The position numbers and the translations under genes were made by a program. A stretch of 64,000 nucleotides of DNA from Caballeronia sp. INDeC2 (GTDB taxonomy: Bacteria; Pseudomonadota; Gammaproteobacteria; Burkholderiales; Burkholderiaceae). Shown piece after piece: positions 8,091 to 17,061 of the stretch. Each line of letters opens with the position of its first letter. Positions within the stretch are counted from its first letter, which is position 1. The DNA is taken from contig NZ_JALQDG010000011.1 of NCBI RefSeq assembly GCF_023631325.1, positions 186,001 through 250,000 on the forward strand, read 5' to 3'. The notes beneath the pieces are model-generated. The model made no database searches. It saw only the letters and a list, made by a program, of their open reading frames with translations, and was not told the DNA's origin.

Positions 8091-8290
8091 GACAGATACA
8101 CTTTGAAACACATTGCCGAATCATACTTTGCCGGCAAATTATTCGCTCGAATGAATACTCTGAATTGTGTGACAGGTAGCGTTTTCCGATTCCGAACTGT
8201 CGGCTGACGCACGCTCCGACTTGCATCCCGTTACGCGCCGAAACAAGCGCATACAGTCACGAGGCGGCGATATCCATAGACTGCTCTTAG

Positions 8291-8366
8291 CCCGCGCATG
8301 ATCTCCGCGCGAACGGCCTGCGCGGGTCAGAAGCCCCGGTGTGCCCGCATCGGGGCTTCGCCTTTT
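8291..8366 (+). ncRNA. Candidate small RNA 3' end (two hairpins and U tract)
   Basis: Two consecutive perfect hairpins (8291-8298 with 8319-8326, 8 bp; 8330-8338 with 8351-8359, 9 bp) are followed by CCTTTT. The layout is that of an intrinsic terminator plus an upstream stem, as in many small RNAs. No plus-strand gene ends within 350 bases upstream, so the terminator has no obvious coding client. The 5' end and promoter are not identified; the hairpins could instead simply insulate the convergent lipoprotein gene. Confidence 0.35.
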
Positions 8367-8373
8367 ATGGCGC

Positions 8374-8547
8374 TTATTGAGGCTTGGCGGGATCGGAGAT
8401 CATCGACGGCGGGGTCATGTCCGTCGGCACGCCCTTGTAGTCGGGCGGATCTTGCGGCTCATGCTTCTGATGCGCAGAGTCGGCGCAGGCGGCGAAGCCG
8501 CACGCAATGAATACGGCGCAGACGAGGTTGAAAACGATACGCGGCAT
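8374..8547 (-). CDS. Small predicted lipoprotein
   Basis: A 57-residue protein from ATG 8547 with GGGAG 4 bases upstream. A short charged start and hydrophobic stretch end in the lipobox-like FAAC (Cys21). The mature peptide of about 36 residues is Pro/Asp-rich (HEPQDPPDYKGVPTDMTPP). A similar tail is common in small Burkholderiales periplasmic lipoproteins, but no function can be assigned. It lies directly downstream of tRNA-Pro on the same strand, separated by that gene's terminator. Confidence 0.6.
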   Translation of the reverse strand: MPRIVFNLVCAVFIACGFAACADSAHQKHEPQDPPDYKGVPTDMTPPSMISDPAKPQ

Positions 8548-8567
8548 GAGACTCCCGGACGAGCGTC

Positions 8568-8608
8568 GAAAAGACAAAGGGGTTACAAGCCGTAACTTGT
8601 AACCCCTT
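8568..8608 (-). terminator. Terminator of tRNA-Pro
   Basis: A perfect 13-bp stem (8577-8589 with 8596-8608) with a 6-base loop, followed on the minus strand by a TGTCTTTT tail, 10 bases beyond the tRNA 3' end. Confidence 0.9.
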
Positions 8609-8617
8609 CGTGTATCG

Positions 8618-8694
8618 TGGTCGGAGCGAAAGGATTCGAACCTTCGACCCTCTGATCCCAAATCAGATGCGCTACCAGGCTGCGCTACGCTCCG
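8618..8694 (-). tRNA. tRNA-Pro(TGG)
   Basis: A 77-nt cloverleaf with acceptor CGGAGCG/CGCTCCG, anticodon loop containing TGG, T arm GGTTCGAATCC and encoded CCA (8618-8620). Confidence 0.95.
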
Positions 8695-8799
8695 ACGAGC
8701 CGCAGATTGTAACGTGCCTTGCTCGCATCCGCAATGCCAAACGCGGGCATGCATCTTTCTGCTCCATTCGAAAGCGAACTCATCATCCGGAGACGATCC

Positions 8800-9258
8800 A
8801 TGAACCTCATTCTGTGGCGTCACGCCGAAGCGGAAGATCAGGCGTCGAGCGATCTCGCGCGCCAGCTCACGCCGCGCGGACGCAAGCAGGCGCAAGGCAT
8901 CGCGAAGTGGCTGAGGGCGCGCATCGCCGATGACGCCGTGTTTCTCGCCAGTCCCGCGACGCGCACGATCCAGACCGCCGAGGCCTTCGGCGACCGCTAT
9001 CGCGTGATCGATGAACTCGCGCCGGGCAACGGCGCGCAAGCCGTGCTCGATGCGGCGGGCTGGCCGGAGGGGGTCGCGGAGACCGTCGTCGTGATCGGGC
9101 ATCAACCGACGCTCGGCCGCGTCGCCGCGCTCCTCATGACGGGCCACGAATCGGAATGGTCGATCAAGAAAGCGGGCATCTGGTGGTTCCAGGGACGCAC
9201 GCGCGGCGGCGATGGCCACGTCGTGCTGCGCGCGGTCGTCAATCCCGATCTGCTTTGA
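8800..9258 (+). CDS. sixA: Phosphohistidine phosphatase SixA
   Basis: A 152-residue histidine phosphatase. The N-terminal RHG-like motif is LWRHAEAED with the nucleophile His8, and the second catalytic histidine lies in VVIGHQPTLG. SixA removes phosphate from phosphohistidine proteins such as ArcB or phosphotransferase components. The start was set at ATG 8800, with GGAG 7 bases upstream, because the motif sits right at the N-terminus as in the family; the longer frame from 8719 runs back into the tRNA-Pro leader. It reads divergently from tRNA-Pro. Confidence 0.85.
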   Translation: MNLILWRHAEAEDQASSDLARQLTPRGRKQAQGIAKWLRARIADDAVFLASPATRTIQTAEAFGDRYRVIDELAPGNGAQAVLDAAGWPEGVAETVVVIGHQPTLGRVAALLMTGHESEWSIKKAGIWWFQGRTRGGDGHVVLRAVVNPDLL

Positions 9259-9393
9259 GCGCGGCGGCGGCACCGTAAGCTCGCGTTCATGCGCGTGTCG
9301 TTTCATCGAAACGTCATTGCGACGCCATGCGAGCGTCACCGTGCATTACTACATTGGCGAGGACTTGAAGCCACGTCCTGTCGAGGAACGCCA

Positions 9394-10218
9394 ATGCAAG
9401 ATATGCCGACGCCTTTCCTGCAACTCGGAGCGTCATCGCTCTCGCTCGATTCGCGCCGCCACCTTCCGCGCACGTCGGAAACCGTCACGGGCCGCGAGCG
9501 CCTGCAAGTTGCGTGGGCGCGCGACGAAGACGCCCTGCGCGACGCGCAGCGCCTGCGCTATCGCGTGTTCTCCGAAGAAATGGGCGCGCGTCTGTCCGGC
9601 CCCGCGGGCCTCGACGTCGATGCCTTCGACGCCTATTGCGATCACCTGCTCGTGCGCGATCTCGACACGCTGCAGGTTGTGGGCACATACCGCGTGCTGC
9701 CGCCGCATCAGGCCGTGCGCATTGGCCGTCTGTACGCCGAAAGCGAATTCGACGTGTCGCGCCTGACGCATCTGCGGCCGAAGCTCGTCGAAGTGGGCCG
9801 GTCGTGCGTGCATCCGGACTATCGCAACGGCGCGGTGATCATGTCGCTGTGGGGCGGCCTCGCCGCGTACATGATGCAGAACGGCTATGAAACGATGCTC
9901 GGCTGCGCGAGCGTCGGCATGATCGACGGCGGGCATTACGCCGCGAATCTCTATACTTCGCTGCCCGCCGATGCGCTCACCGCGCCCGAATACCGCGCCT
10001 TCGCGCACACGCCGCTGCCCGTCGAGGAACTGCGCACGGGTGCGAACGTAAGTCCGCCGCCGCTCGTGAAAGGTTATCTGCGCCTGGGTGCGAAGATCTG
10101 CGGCGCGCCGGCGTGGGATCCGGATTTCAACACCGCCGACTTCCTCACCCTCTTCCGTCTTTCCGATATCAACGCGCGTTACGCGCGGCACTTCATCGGC
10201 GACATGCAGGGACGCTGA
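9394..10218 (+). CDS. olsB: GNAT-fold acyltransferase, OlsB (L-ornithine N-acyltransferase) type
   Basis: A 274-residue member of the hemolysin-type/OlsB acyltransferases. In related bacteria OlsB transfers a 3-hydroxyacyl chain from ACP to ornithine, the first step of ornithine lipid synthesis. These phosphorus-free membrane lipids often increase under phosphate limitation, which fits the phosphate block just downstream. Visible family segments are the RLRYRVFSEEMGA start, FDAYCDHLLVRD, VGTYRVLPP and EVGRSCVHPDYRNGAV. The start is ATG 9394 behind GAGGAA; the longer frame from 9289 lacks a ribosome site. The OlsA partner was not seen here. Hemolysin-like family members without OlsB activity remain possible. 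Confidence 0.75.
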   Translation: MQDMPTPFLQLGASSLSLDSRRHLPRTSETVTGRERLQVAWARDEDALRDAQRLRYRVFSEEMGARLSGPAGLDVDAFDAYCDHLLVRDLDTLQVVGTYRVLPPHQAVRIGRLYAESEFDVSRLTHLRPKLVEVGRSCVHPDYRNGAVIMSLWGGLAAYMMQNGYETMLGCASVGMIDGGHYAANLYTSLPADALTAPEYRAFAHTPLPVEELRTGANVSPPPLVKGYLRLGAKICGAPAWDPDFNTADFLTLFRLSDINARYARHFIGDMQGR

Positions 10219-10231
10219 AGCCTTGAGACAG

Positions 10232-10260
10232 AAAGGCCCCGCTCACTCGACGGGTCCTTT
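10232..10260. terminator. Probable bidirectional terminator between olsB and ppx
   Basis: An imperfect 10-bp stem (AAAGGCCCCG with CGGGTCCTTT, one mismatch) lies between two convergent genes, with T residues on both strands at the stem base. Confidence 0.6.
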
Positions 10261-10272
10261 CATGTTGCGGCG

Positions 10273-11784
10273 TCAATCGCCCGTGTACACCACGCGATAG
10301 GGCCGGCCGATCTTCTCCCATTCCATCGCTTCCTGAACGAGGCTGTAATCGGTGAGCGGATTGTTCGTCACCCACTGGTTCGGCAGACGCACTTCGAAAC
10401 CGCCGCCCACCTTTCTCACCTCGATGCCGGGCAATCCGACATCCGTGCGACGGCGCGACAGCAGCGCGGCGAGCCGCAGGCAAAAGAGCAAGGTCCATTC
10501 GACGTCGCGCGCCTGCGCGAGCTTGCCGAGCTTGCCCGCATGCCCGAGCACGAGCGCGGCGAGACGCGCCTGATCGGTGCGCGAGAAGCCGGGCATGTCG
10601 GCGTTGCTCGCGATATACGCGGAATGCTTGTGATAGGCGCTATGCGCGATCGACAAGCCGATCTCGTGCAGCGACGCCGCCCACGCGAGGAACATGCGAT
10701 TTTCCTCGCGCACGTCCTCGTCGGGTTCGCCGAGCTGATCGTAAAAGCTGATCGCCAGTTCGCCGATGCGCTCGGCCTGCGCGGCATCGACGCCATAACG
10801 GCGTTTGAAGCCTTCGACCGTGACCGTGCGCATGTCCTGATGCTGCGAACGCCCGAGCAGGTCGTACAGCACGCCGAGTCGCAGCGCGGCATCGGTCGTG
10901 TCGGCGTATTCGATGCCCAGTTCCTCGAACACGCCGAGCATGATCGACAAGCCGCCCGCGAGCACCGGTATGCGGTCGGGCTTCAGCGCGACGAGCTTCA
11001 GCCGGTTCACGTTCTCGGCCTTGATGAGCGCGCGCTTCAGTTTCTCCAGCCCGCCGCGCGAGATGCCGTGCGTGATGCCTTCGTCGTTGAAATCGTTCGC
11101 CTCGATCAGTTCCGCGAGCGCGCGCGCCGTGCCCGACGAACCGATCGCCTGGTCCCAGCCGGTGCCCTTGTATTCGCTCGAGATGATCTGGATTTCGCGC
11201 TTGGCGGCTAGCTCGGCCTGGCGCATCGTGTATTCATCGACATTGCCCGCCGGGAAAAACTGGCGGCTATGGCTCACGCAGCCGATATACAGGCTTTCCA
11301 TGTGGATCGGCGTGTAATGCGAGCCGATGATGAACTCCGTCGAGCCGCCGCCGATATCGACCACGAGCCGCTTGCCCGCGCTCGCGGGCACCGAGTGCGC
11401 CGCGCCCGCATAGATGAGGCGCGCTTCCTCGCGCCCCGCGATCACTTCGATCGGAAAACCGAGCGCGGCTTCCGCTTCGACGAGAAAGTCGTGCGCGTTC
11501 TTCGCGACGCGCAGCGTGTTGGTGGCGACGGCCCGCACCTGATCCGGATGAAAGTCGCGCAGACGTTCGCCGAAACGCTTCAGCGCCTCCCAGCCGCGCA
11601 CCTGTGACGCGCGGTCGAGCATCTTGTCCTTCGACAACCCGCCGCCGAGCCGCACGGGCTCGCGCAGCGCGTCGACCTGATAGATCTGGCTGCCGGCGGG
11701 CGTTTCCTCGACCCGTCCGACGATCAACCGGAAGCTGTTCGATCCGAGGTCTACGGCGGCAAGTAGATGGGGATGTGTGACCAT
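10273..11784 (-). CDS. ppx: Exopolyphosphatase (Ppx/GppA family)
   Basis: A 503-residue enzyme that releases phosphate from the ends of polyphosphate chains. The ASKHA-type ATPase fold is clear: the phosphate-1 motif AAVDLGSNSFRLIVG at residues 9-23, a catalytic glutamate in AGREEARLIYAG, the second loop LVVDIGGGSTEFIIG, and GSSGTARALAE. The C-terminal HD-like region contains SLHEIGLSIAHSAYHKHSAY. Length matches E. coli Ppx (about 510). It is divergent from ppk, so making and breaking polyphosphate are controlled from one shared 250-bp region. ATG 11784 is the only reasonable start. Confidence 0.95.
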   Translation of the reverse strand: MVTHPHLLAAVDLGSNSFRLIVGRVEETPAGSQIYQVDALREPVRLGGGLSKDKMLDRASQVRGWEALKRFGERLRDFHPDQVRAVATNTLRVAKNAHDFLVEAEAALGFPIEVIAGREEARLIYAGAAHSVPASAGKRLVVDIGGGSTEFIIGSHYTPIHMESLYIGCVSHSRQFFPAGNVDEYTMRQAELAAKREIQIISSEYKGTGWDQAIGSSGTARALAELIEANDFNDEGITHGISRGGLEKLKRALIKAENVNRLKLVALKPDRIPVLAGGLSIMLGVFEELGIEYADTTDAALRLGVLYDLLGRSQHQDMRTVTVEGFKRRYGVDAAQAERIGELAISFYDQLGEPDEDVREENRMFLAWAASLHEIGLSIAHSAYHKHSAYIASNADMPGFSRTDQARLAALVLGHAGKLGKLAQARDVEWTLLFCLRLAALLSRRRTDVGLPGIEVRKVGGGFEVRLPNQWVTNNPLTDYSLVQEAMEWEKIGRPYRVVYTGD

Positions 11785-11954
11785 CGGATATCCAGAGTCG
11801 TGAAGTGGGGAAAGGCACTGTCACAGCGGCGCTGTTGCAGCGCACGAATTCTATTCTATGCCGATGCGGCCGCGGCCCTCGCCGGCGCGTTCGGAACCGC
11901 GCGTTCGCGCTAGCGACGCTATCCGCAATGTGAGTAGAATTTGTGACAATCGTT

Positions 11955-11983
11955 CTGTCATAAAAAACACATCATACTGTGAG
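11955..11983 (+). promoter_or_regulatory. Pho-box-like repeats upstream of ppk
   Basis: CTGTCAT at 11955 and CTGTGAG at 11977 are 22 bp (two 11-bp turns) apart on the plus strand, with an A-rich spacer and a degenerate unit (ending CAT) in the middle register. This is the periodicity of PhoB half-sites. It would place ppk under phosphate control. Only the first unit is a perfect match, so the call is moderate. Confidence 0.5.
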
Positions 11984-12035
11984 AGCATCCGAGAGTTCCC
12001 TTGCCCATCTGATCGAGACACCTTCCCTCCCTCCG

Positions 12036-14099
12036 ATGTCCATACGCTATCCGCTCTTCAACCGCGAACTGGGCATACTAGGTTTCAACGAGCGCGTCCT
12101 CGCGCAAGCCGCCGACACGACGGTTCCCTTGTTGGAACGCCTGCGTTTCATCTGCATCACGAGCAGCAACCTCGACGAATTCTTCGAAGTCCGCATGGCG
12201 GGCCTGCAAGAGCAGATGCGCGACAACCCCGGCTCGCTCTCGCCGGACGGCATGTCGTTGCAACACGTCTACGACCTCGTCTCCGAGCGCGCGCAGCGTC
12301 TCGTGCGCCAGCAATACTCGATGCTGCACGACATCGTGCTACCGGCGCTCGAAATGGAAGGCATCTACTTTCACGGCGCGGAAGACTGGACCGAGCAACA
12401 GACCGCGTGGGCGCGCGAATATTTTCACAGCGAACTCTTGCCGGTGCTCACGCCGATCGGCCTCGACCCCGCGCATCCGTTTCCGCGCGTGCTGAACAAG
12501 AGCCTGAACTTCGTCGTCGAACTGGAAGGCACGGACGCCTTCGGCCGTCAGGCGATGATGGGCATCGTTCAGGCGCCGCGCGCGCTGCCACGCCTCGTGC
12601 GCATGCCTGAAGCGCTGTCGGGTTATCCGCACGGCTTCGTGCTGCTGAGTTCGTTCATGCAGCACTTCGTCAGCGAGCTGTTTCCGCATCTCGTCGTGCG
12701 CAGTTGCAATCAGTTTCGCATCACGCGCAACAGCGAGCTTTTCGTCGACGAAGACGAGATCACCAATCTGCGCGTCGCGCTTCAGGGCGAATTGCCGGCG
12801 CGGCATCTGGGCAACGCGGTGCGTCTCGAAGTGTCGGCGGAAACGCCTCCGCATCTCGTGCGGCGTCTGCTCGACGAAGGTCAGTTGAGCGAACGCGATC
12901 TGTATCGCGTGAACGGGCCGGTCAATCTCGTGCGGCTCATGCAGTTGCCCGAAATGGTCGACCGGCCCGACCTCAAGTTCGTGCCGCATATTCCTTCCGT
13001 GCCGAAGGCGATCGCGAACGCGTCGAGTCTCTTCGATGCGATCGATCAGGGCGATATCCTGCTGCATCATCCGTACGAGAGCTTTCAGCCCGTGCTGGAG
13101 TTGCTGTTGCAGGCGGCGAAGGATCCGCAGGTCGTCGCGATCAAGCAAACCATCTATCGCACGGGCACCGATTCGCCGCTGATGGACGCGCTCATGCAGG
13201 CCGCGCGCAATGGCAAGGAAGTGACGGTCGTCGTGGAACTGCTCGCGCGTTTCGATGAAGAGACGAACATCAACTGGGCGTCACAGCTCGAAGCCGTGGG
13301 CGCGCATGTCGTGTACGGCGTCGTCGGACATAAGTGCCACGCGAAGATGATGTTGATCGTGCGGCGCGTGTCGCAAGGCGGCAAGCTCGTGCTGAAGCGG
13401 TATGCGCATCTGGGCACGGGCAACTATCATCCGCGCACGGCGCGTCTTTATACCGATTTCGGGTTGATGACGTCCGATCAGGAGATGTGCGAGGACGTGC
13501 ATCACGTCTTTCAGCAACTGACCGGCATCGGCGGCGAGATTGCGCTCCATCAGCTATGGCAATCGCCGTTCACGCTGCACGCGAAGCTCATCGATGCGAT
13601 CCGCGCGGAGGCCGAGCACGCGCGCGCGGGACGGCGTGCGCGCATCGTGGCGAAGATGAATGCCTTGCTGGAGCCTACGGTCATTGCCGCGCTTTACGAG
13701 GCGTCGCATGCGGGCGTGAAGATCGATCTGATCGTGCGGGGGGTGTGTTCGCTGAAGCCCGGTGTGGAGGATCTGTCGGAGAACATCACGGTGAGGTCGA
13801 TCGTCGGGCGCTTTCTCGAACATCATCGGATCTTTTATTTTTATGCGAACGGCAGGGAAGACGTGTTTCTTTCGAGCGCCGACTGGATGGATCGCAACTT
13901 TTTTCGTCGCGTGGAAGTGGCGTTTCCGATTCGCGATCGGCGGTTAAAGCGAAGGGTGATTGCCGAAGGGTTGTCGGTGTGTCTTGGCGATAATCAATCG
14001 GCTTGGGTCATGCAGAGCGATGGGCATTATCGGAAGCGGCGGCCTGGCAAATCTATTCGCAATGCGCAGCTAGGGTTGCTTGCCAAGTTTTGTTCTTGA
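12036..14099 (+). CDS. ppk: Polyphosphate kinase 1
   Basis: A 687-residue membrane-associated kinase that polymerises the gamma phosphate of ATP into polyphosphate. It has the PPK1 order: N-terminal domain with FNRELGILGFNERVLAQA and ICITSSNLDEFFEVRM, head domain, then two phospholipase D-like catalytic domains. The autophosphorylated-histidine region reads VGHKCHAKMMLI, and the C-terminal domain carries HHRIFYFYANG and FLSSADWMDRNFFRR. The start was set at ATG 12036 because length (E. coli 688) and the MSIRYPLFNREL beginning fit; there is no clear ribosome site, and a GTG at 11979 would overlap the Pho-like repeats. The last ~300 bases are visibly lower in GC than the rest. Confidence 0.95.
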   Translation: MSIRYPLFNRELGILGFNERVLAQAADTTVPLLERLRFICITSSNLDEFFEVRMAGLQEQMRDNPGSLSPDGMSLQHVYDLVSERAQRLVRQQYSMLHDIVLPALEMEGIYFHGAEDWTEQQTAWAREYFHSELLPVLTPIGLDPAHPFPRVLNKSLNFVVELEGTDAFGRQAMMGIVQAPRALPRLVRMPEALSGYPHGFVLLSSFMQHFVSELFPHLVVRSCNQFRITRNSELFVDEDEITNLRVALQGELPARHLGNAVRLEVSAETPPHLVRRLLDEGQLSERDLYRVNGPVNLVRLMQLPEMVDRPDLKFVPHIPSVPKAIANASSLFDAIDQGDILLHHPYESFQPVLELLLQAAKDPQVVAIKQTIYRTGTDSPLMDALMQAARNGKEVTVVVELLARFDEETNINWASQLEAVGAHVVYGVVGHKCHAKMMLIVRRVSQGGKLVLKRYAHLGTGNYHPRTARLYTDFGLMTSDQEMCEDVHHVFQQLTGIGGEIALHQLWQSPFTLHAKLIDAIRAEAEHARAGRRARIVAKMNALLEPTVIAALYEASHAGVKIDLIVRGVCSLKPGVEDLSENITVRSIVGRFLEHHRIFYFYANGREDVFLSSADWMDRNFFRRVEVAFPIRDRRLKRRVIAEGLSVCLGDNQSAWVMQSDGHYRKRRPGKSIRNAQLGLLAKFCS

Positions 14100-14108
14100 T
14101 TTGTTTGC

Positions 14109-14149
14109 TTCGTTGTATTGTTGCCGGGTTCCGTAACAACACAAGCGAA
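14109..14149. terminator. Long imperfect hairpin between convergent ppk and phoR
   Basis: A 17-position stem (about 16 paired, two of them G-U) runs from 14109-14124 to 14133-14149 with an 8-base loop. It lies in the 70-bp gap between two convergent stop codons and could terminate both transcripts; T runs are modest. Confidence 0.55.
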
Positions 14150-14169
14150 AGCTGAAACCAAAAAGTGCC

Positions 14170-15483
14170 TCACGCGGCCAGCGACTTCCTCAACGCAGTC
14201 CGCGACGCAGGAAACCTTACGATAAACGTGCTGCCGTTCCCCACCTCACTCTTAACATCGAGCTCGGCATTGTGCCGTTGCAACACATGCTTGACGATAG
14301 CGAGACCGAGCCCCGTGCCCCCCGTATCCCGCGACCGGCTTCTATCCACGCGATAGAAACGCTCAGTCAACCGCGGAATATGCTCGGCCGGAATGCCAAG
14401 CCCACTGTCCCGCACAGTAAACACCGCACGCTCCTTTAAGCGCTGCCACGTCACCTCGATAGTCCCGCCGTCAGGTGTATACCGCACCGCATTCGTCACG
14501 AGGTTGCCGAGCGCGCTCATCACCTCAGTCTCCGCCCCTGCGATAGTCAACGCATCGTCGCAATGAAACGTGATCCGATGCCTTCCGTTCGACAGGTTAT
14601 TGGCATCGTCCTCCAGATGCCGCATTACAGCCCGCATATCGAGCAGCTCTTCGCCCGGGGGCCGCATGTCGCCCTCCAGATTGGCGAGCACGAGCAGATC
14701 GCGCACGATGTTCTGCATCCGCGATGCCTGCTGCTCCATCATGTCTAGATAGCGCATGCGATCCGCTTCATCGAGCGGCAACTCGCGCATGGTTTCGAGA
14801 AAGCCGGAGAGCACCGTGAGCGGCGTCTTCAGTTCATGCGACACGTTCGCGACGAAGTCGCGCCGCATCGAATCCGTGCGCTCCAGCTCGGTGATGTCCT
14901 GCGTGAGAATGAGCTTGCGATGGTCGCCATACGGAAACACCTGCACCGACACGGTGTACTTGCGATTCACGCCCATGCCGCGCATCACGAGCATCTCTTC
15001 GTAGTGGTGCGCGTTCAGGTAGCGAACGAAATCCGGATGCCGCACGAGATGCGTGATGTGCTGGCGCAAGTCGCGCTTGGCATCGAGCCCGAAGTGCTTC
15101 TCGGCAATCGCGTTGCACCACTCGATCTGGTCGTGATCGTCGAGCATCGCGACGCCGTTCGGCGACGCCTGGATCGCCTGTATGAAGCGCGCATGCTGCT
15201 GCTCGACCTGGCGCACTTGGGCATGCCAGCGCTTTGCGAGCTTATGCAGGCGGTAATAGATTTCGCCCCAGATGCCAAGCGCGCTCGGCACTTCGCCATA
15301 GACCGGCGCTTCGAGCAGGCGCCACAGGCGCTGCATGTGATACGTGACGAAGAAGCCTTGCACGACGAGCATGAGCACCGCGAAGGCGAGCGCGACCCGC
15401 ACGCCCGCGAATGCGCCGATCGCGACGCACAGCGCGGCGAGCAGCGCGAGGGACACGATCGCACGCGTCCAGATGATGTTCAT
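14170..15483 (-). CDS. phoR: Phosphate regulon sensor histidine kinase PhoR
   Basis: A 437-residue membrane sensor kinase. Two hydrophobic segments (about residues 8-30 and 31-48) are followed by a short linker, a PAS domain (about 95-200, with ASPNGVAMLDDHDQIEWCN), the phospho-acceptor motif FVANVSHELKTPL with His216, and an HATPase_c domain with an N-box LVTNAVRYTP, RDSGLGIP and GGTGLGLAIVKH. There is no large periplasmic domain, as in PhoR of E. coli, which senses phosphate through PstSCAB and PhoU. It is encoded 76 bases downstream of phoB in the same direction. Confidence 0.95.
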   Translation of the reverse strand: MNIIWTRAIVSLALLAALCVAIGAFAGVRVALAFAVLMLVVQGFFVTYHMQRLWRLLEAPVYGEVPSALGIWGEIYYRLHKLAKRWHAQVRQVEQQHARFIQAIQASPNGVAMLDDHDQIEWCNAIAEKHFGLDAKRDLRQHITHLVRHPDFVRYLNAHHYEEMLVMRGMGVNRKYTVSVQVFPYGDHRKLILTQDITELERTDSMRRDFVANVSHELKTPLTVLSGFLETMRELPLDEADRMRYLDMMEQQASRMQNIVRDLLVLANLEGDMRPPGEELLDMRAVMRHLEDDANNLSNGRHRITFHCDDALTIAGAETEVMSALGNLVTNAVRYTPDGGTIEVTWQRLKERAVFTVRDSGLGIPAEHIPRLTERFYRVDRSRSRDTGGTGLGLAIVKHVLQRHNAELDVKSEVGNGSTFIVRFPASRTALRKSLAA

Positions 15484-15559
15484 GTTGTCGGCGAGTCTGA
15501 GTGACGTTGATGCGGAACGTTAATGCGGAACGTTGAAGCGGATGACGCTGATCGCGAAC

Positions 15560-16261
15560 TCAGGCGCTCTTCGCAAGCCGGTATCCGCTGCCGCGCACCG
15601 TTTCGATCATAGCATCGCAGCCTGCCGGCTTGAGCGCGGCGCGCAGACGCTTTATGTGCACATCGACCGTGCGCTCTTCGACGAACACGTGATCGCCCCA
15701 CACCTGATCCAGCAACTGCGTGCGGCTATGCACACGCTCCGGATGCGTCATGAAGAAATGCAGCAGCCGGAATTCGGTCGGGCCGAGATCGAGCTTGATG
15801 TCGTTGCCCGAATGACTCGCCGCCACGCGATGCGTCGCCGGATCGAGGCGCAGGCCGTTGATCGCGACGACGTCTTCCGTCAGCTGCGGCGCGCGGCGGC
15901 GCAGAACCGCCTTGATGCGCGCCATCAGTTCCTTTGGCGAGAAAGGCTTCGTGACGTAATCGTCCGCGCCGATCTCGAGGCCGAGCACCTTGTCCTGCTC
16001 GTCGCCGCGCGCGGTCAGCATGATGATCGGAATGTGCTTCGTGCGCTCGTTGTTGCGCAGTTCACGCGCGAACGAGATGCCCGACTTGCCGGGCAACATC
16101 CAGTCGAGCAGCACGAGATCGGGTAGCACGTCGCTGATCAGGTTTTGCGCCTGCTCCGCGTTGTATGCGCGAATCGGGCAATGTCCCGCATGCTGAAGAT
16201 TCACCGAAATCAGTTCGGAGATCGCGGGTTCGTCTTCGACGACGAGGATACTGCTGGGCAT
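15560..16261 (-). CDS. phoB: Phosphate regulon response regulator PhoB
   Basis: A 233-residue OmpR-family activator. The receiver domain has the acidic pair in VVEDEP, phospho-acceptor Asp53 in LLDWMLPG, Thr83 and Lys105 (VTKPF). The winged-helix domain contains LGPTEFRLLHFFMTHPERVHSR and ends ETVRGSGYRL. Once phosphorylated by PhoR it binds Pho boxes, such as those before pstS and possibly ppk in this window. The ATG at 16261 was chosen over the GTG at 16267 because AGAGG lies 5 bases before it. It is 56 bases downstream of phoU. Confidence 0.95.
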   Translation of the reverse strand: MPSSILVVEDEPAISELISVNLQHAGHCPIRAYNAEQAQNLISDVLPDLVLLDWMLPGKSGISFARELRNNERTKHIPIIMLTARGDEQDKVLGLEIGADDYVTKPFSPKELMARIKAVLRRRAPQLTEDVVAINGLRLDPATHRVAASHSGNDIKLDLGPTEFRLLHFFMTHPERVHSRTQLLDQVWGDHVFVEERTVDVHIKRLRAALKPAGCDAMIETVRGSGYRLAKSA

Positions 16262-16317
16262 CGGCACCTCTTGACCTTTTTGCTTGAGTTAAAACGATTG
16301 CGCGCGGCCGGCCATCA

Positions 16318-17022
16318 TCAGCTAAGCGCCTCGCGTTCGAGCTGGTCGCGCGAGATATGGCGCACGTCCGTGCCCTTCACGATATAGATGATGAACTCGG
16401 CGATGTTCTTCGCGTGATCGCCGATGCGCTCCACCGCCTTCGCGATGAACAGATAGTCGAGGCCCGCGGAAATCGTGCGCGGATCTTCCATCATGTAAGT
16501 CACGAGCTTGCGCACGAAGGCGCGGAATTCATCGTCGATAGCCTTGTCGTCGCGCACGATCTGCGCGGCCGCGACCGTATCCAGACGCGCGAACGCATCG
16601 AGCGCGCGGCGCAGGATCGACACAGCCATTTCGCCCGACAATTTGACCTCGGCGATGTTCACCGTGCGCCCCGCGCCGTCTTCGTTGATGCGCTTCACAC
16701 GCTTCGCGATCTTCTCGGCTTCGTCGCCGGCGCGCTCGAGGTTCGTGATCGTCTTCGAGATCGCCATGAGCAGACGCAGGTCGCGCGCAGCCGGCTGACG
16801 GCGCGCGATGATGTTGCTGCACTCCTCGTCGATCTCGACTTCCATCGTGTTCAGGCGCGCCTCGGCCGCAATCACCTGATCCGCAATGCCGATATCGAAT
16901 TCGTTCAGCGCCTGCATCGCGTTGATGATCTGCGACTCGACGAGACCGCCCATTTCCAGCACTTTCGACGACACCGCGTTGAGGTCGGCGTCGAACTGGC
17001 TCGAGAGATGTTTATCGGACAT
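16318..17022 (-). CDS. phoU: Phosphate transport system regulator PhoU
   Basis: A 234-residue all-helical cytoplasmic protein with two tandem PhoU domains (about residues 10-105 and 115-215). Metal-cluster-type motifs are visible in EVEIDEECSNIIARRQP, ERAGDEAEKIAKRV and ERIGDHAKNIAEFI. It links the state of the PstSCAB transporter to PhoR and keeps the regulon off when phosphate is plentiful. ATG 17022 has an ideal AAGGAG 5 bases upstream. It sits between pstB and phoB, so transport, signal relay and regulator genes form one run on the minus strand. Confidence 0.95.
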   Translation of the reverse strand: MSDKHLSSQFDADLNAVSSKVLEMGGLVESQIINAMQALNEFDIGIADQVIAAEARLNTMEVEIDEECSNIIARRQPAARDLRLLMAISKTITNLERAGDEAEKIAKRVKRINEDGAGRTVNIAEVKLSGEMAVSILRRALDAFARLDTVAAAQIVRDDKAIDDEFRAFVRKLVTYMMEDPRTISAGLDYLFIAKAVERIGDHAKNIAEFIIYIVKGTDVRHISRDQLEREALS

Positions 17023-17061
17023 ATATGCTCCTTATGCCTTTCTGTTTGACCTGGCTGACGA

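Noticed and set aside
12036-14099. Lower GC at the end of ppk considered as a sign of gene transfer
   Set aside because: The change affects only the last few hundred bases of an intact, well-conserved gene and fits local codon variation.
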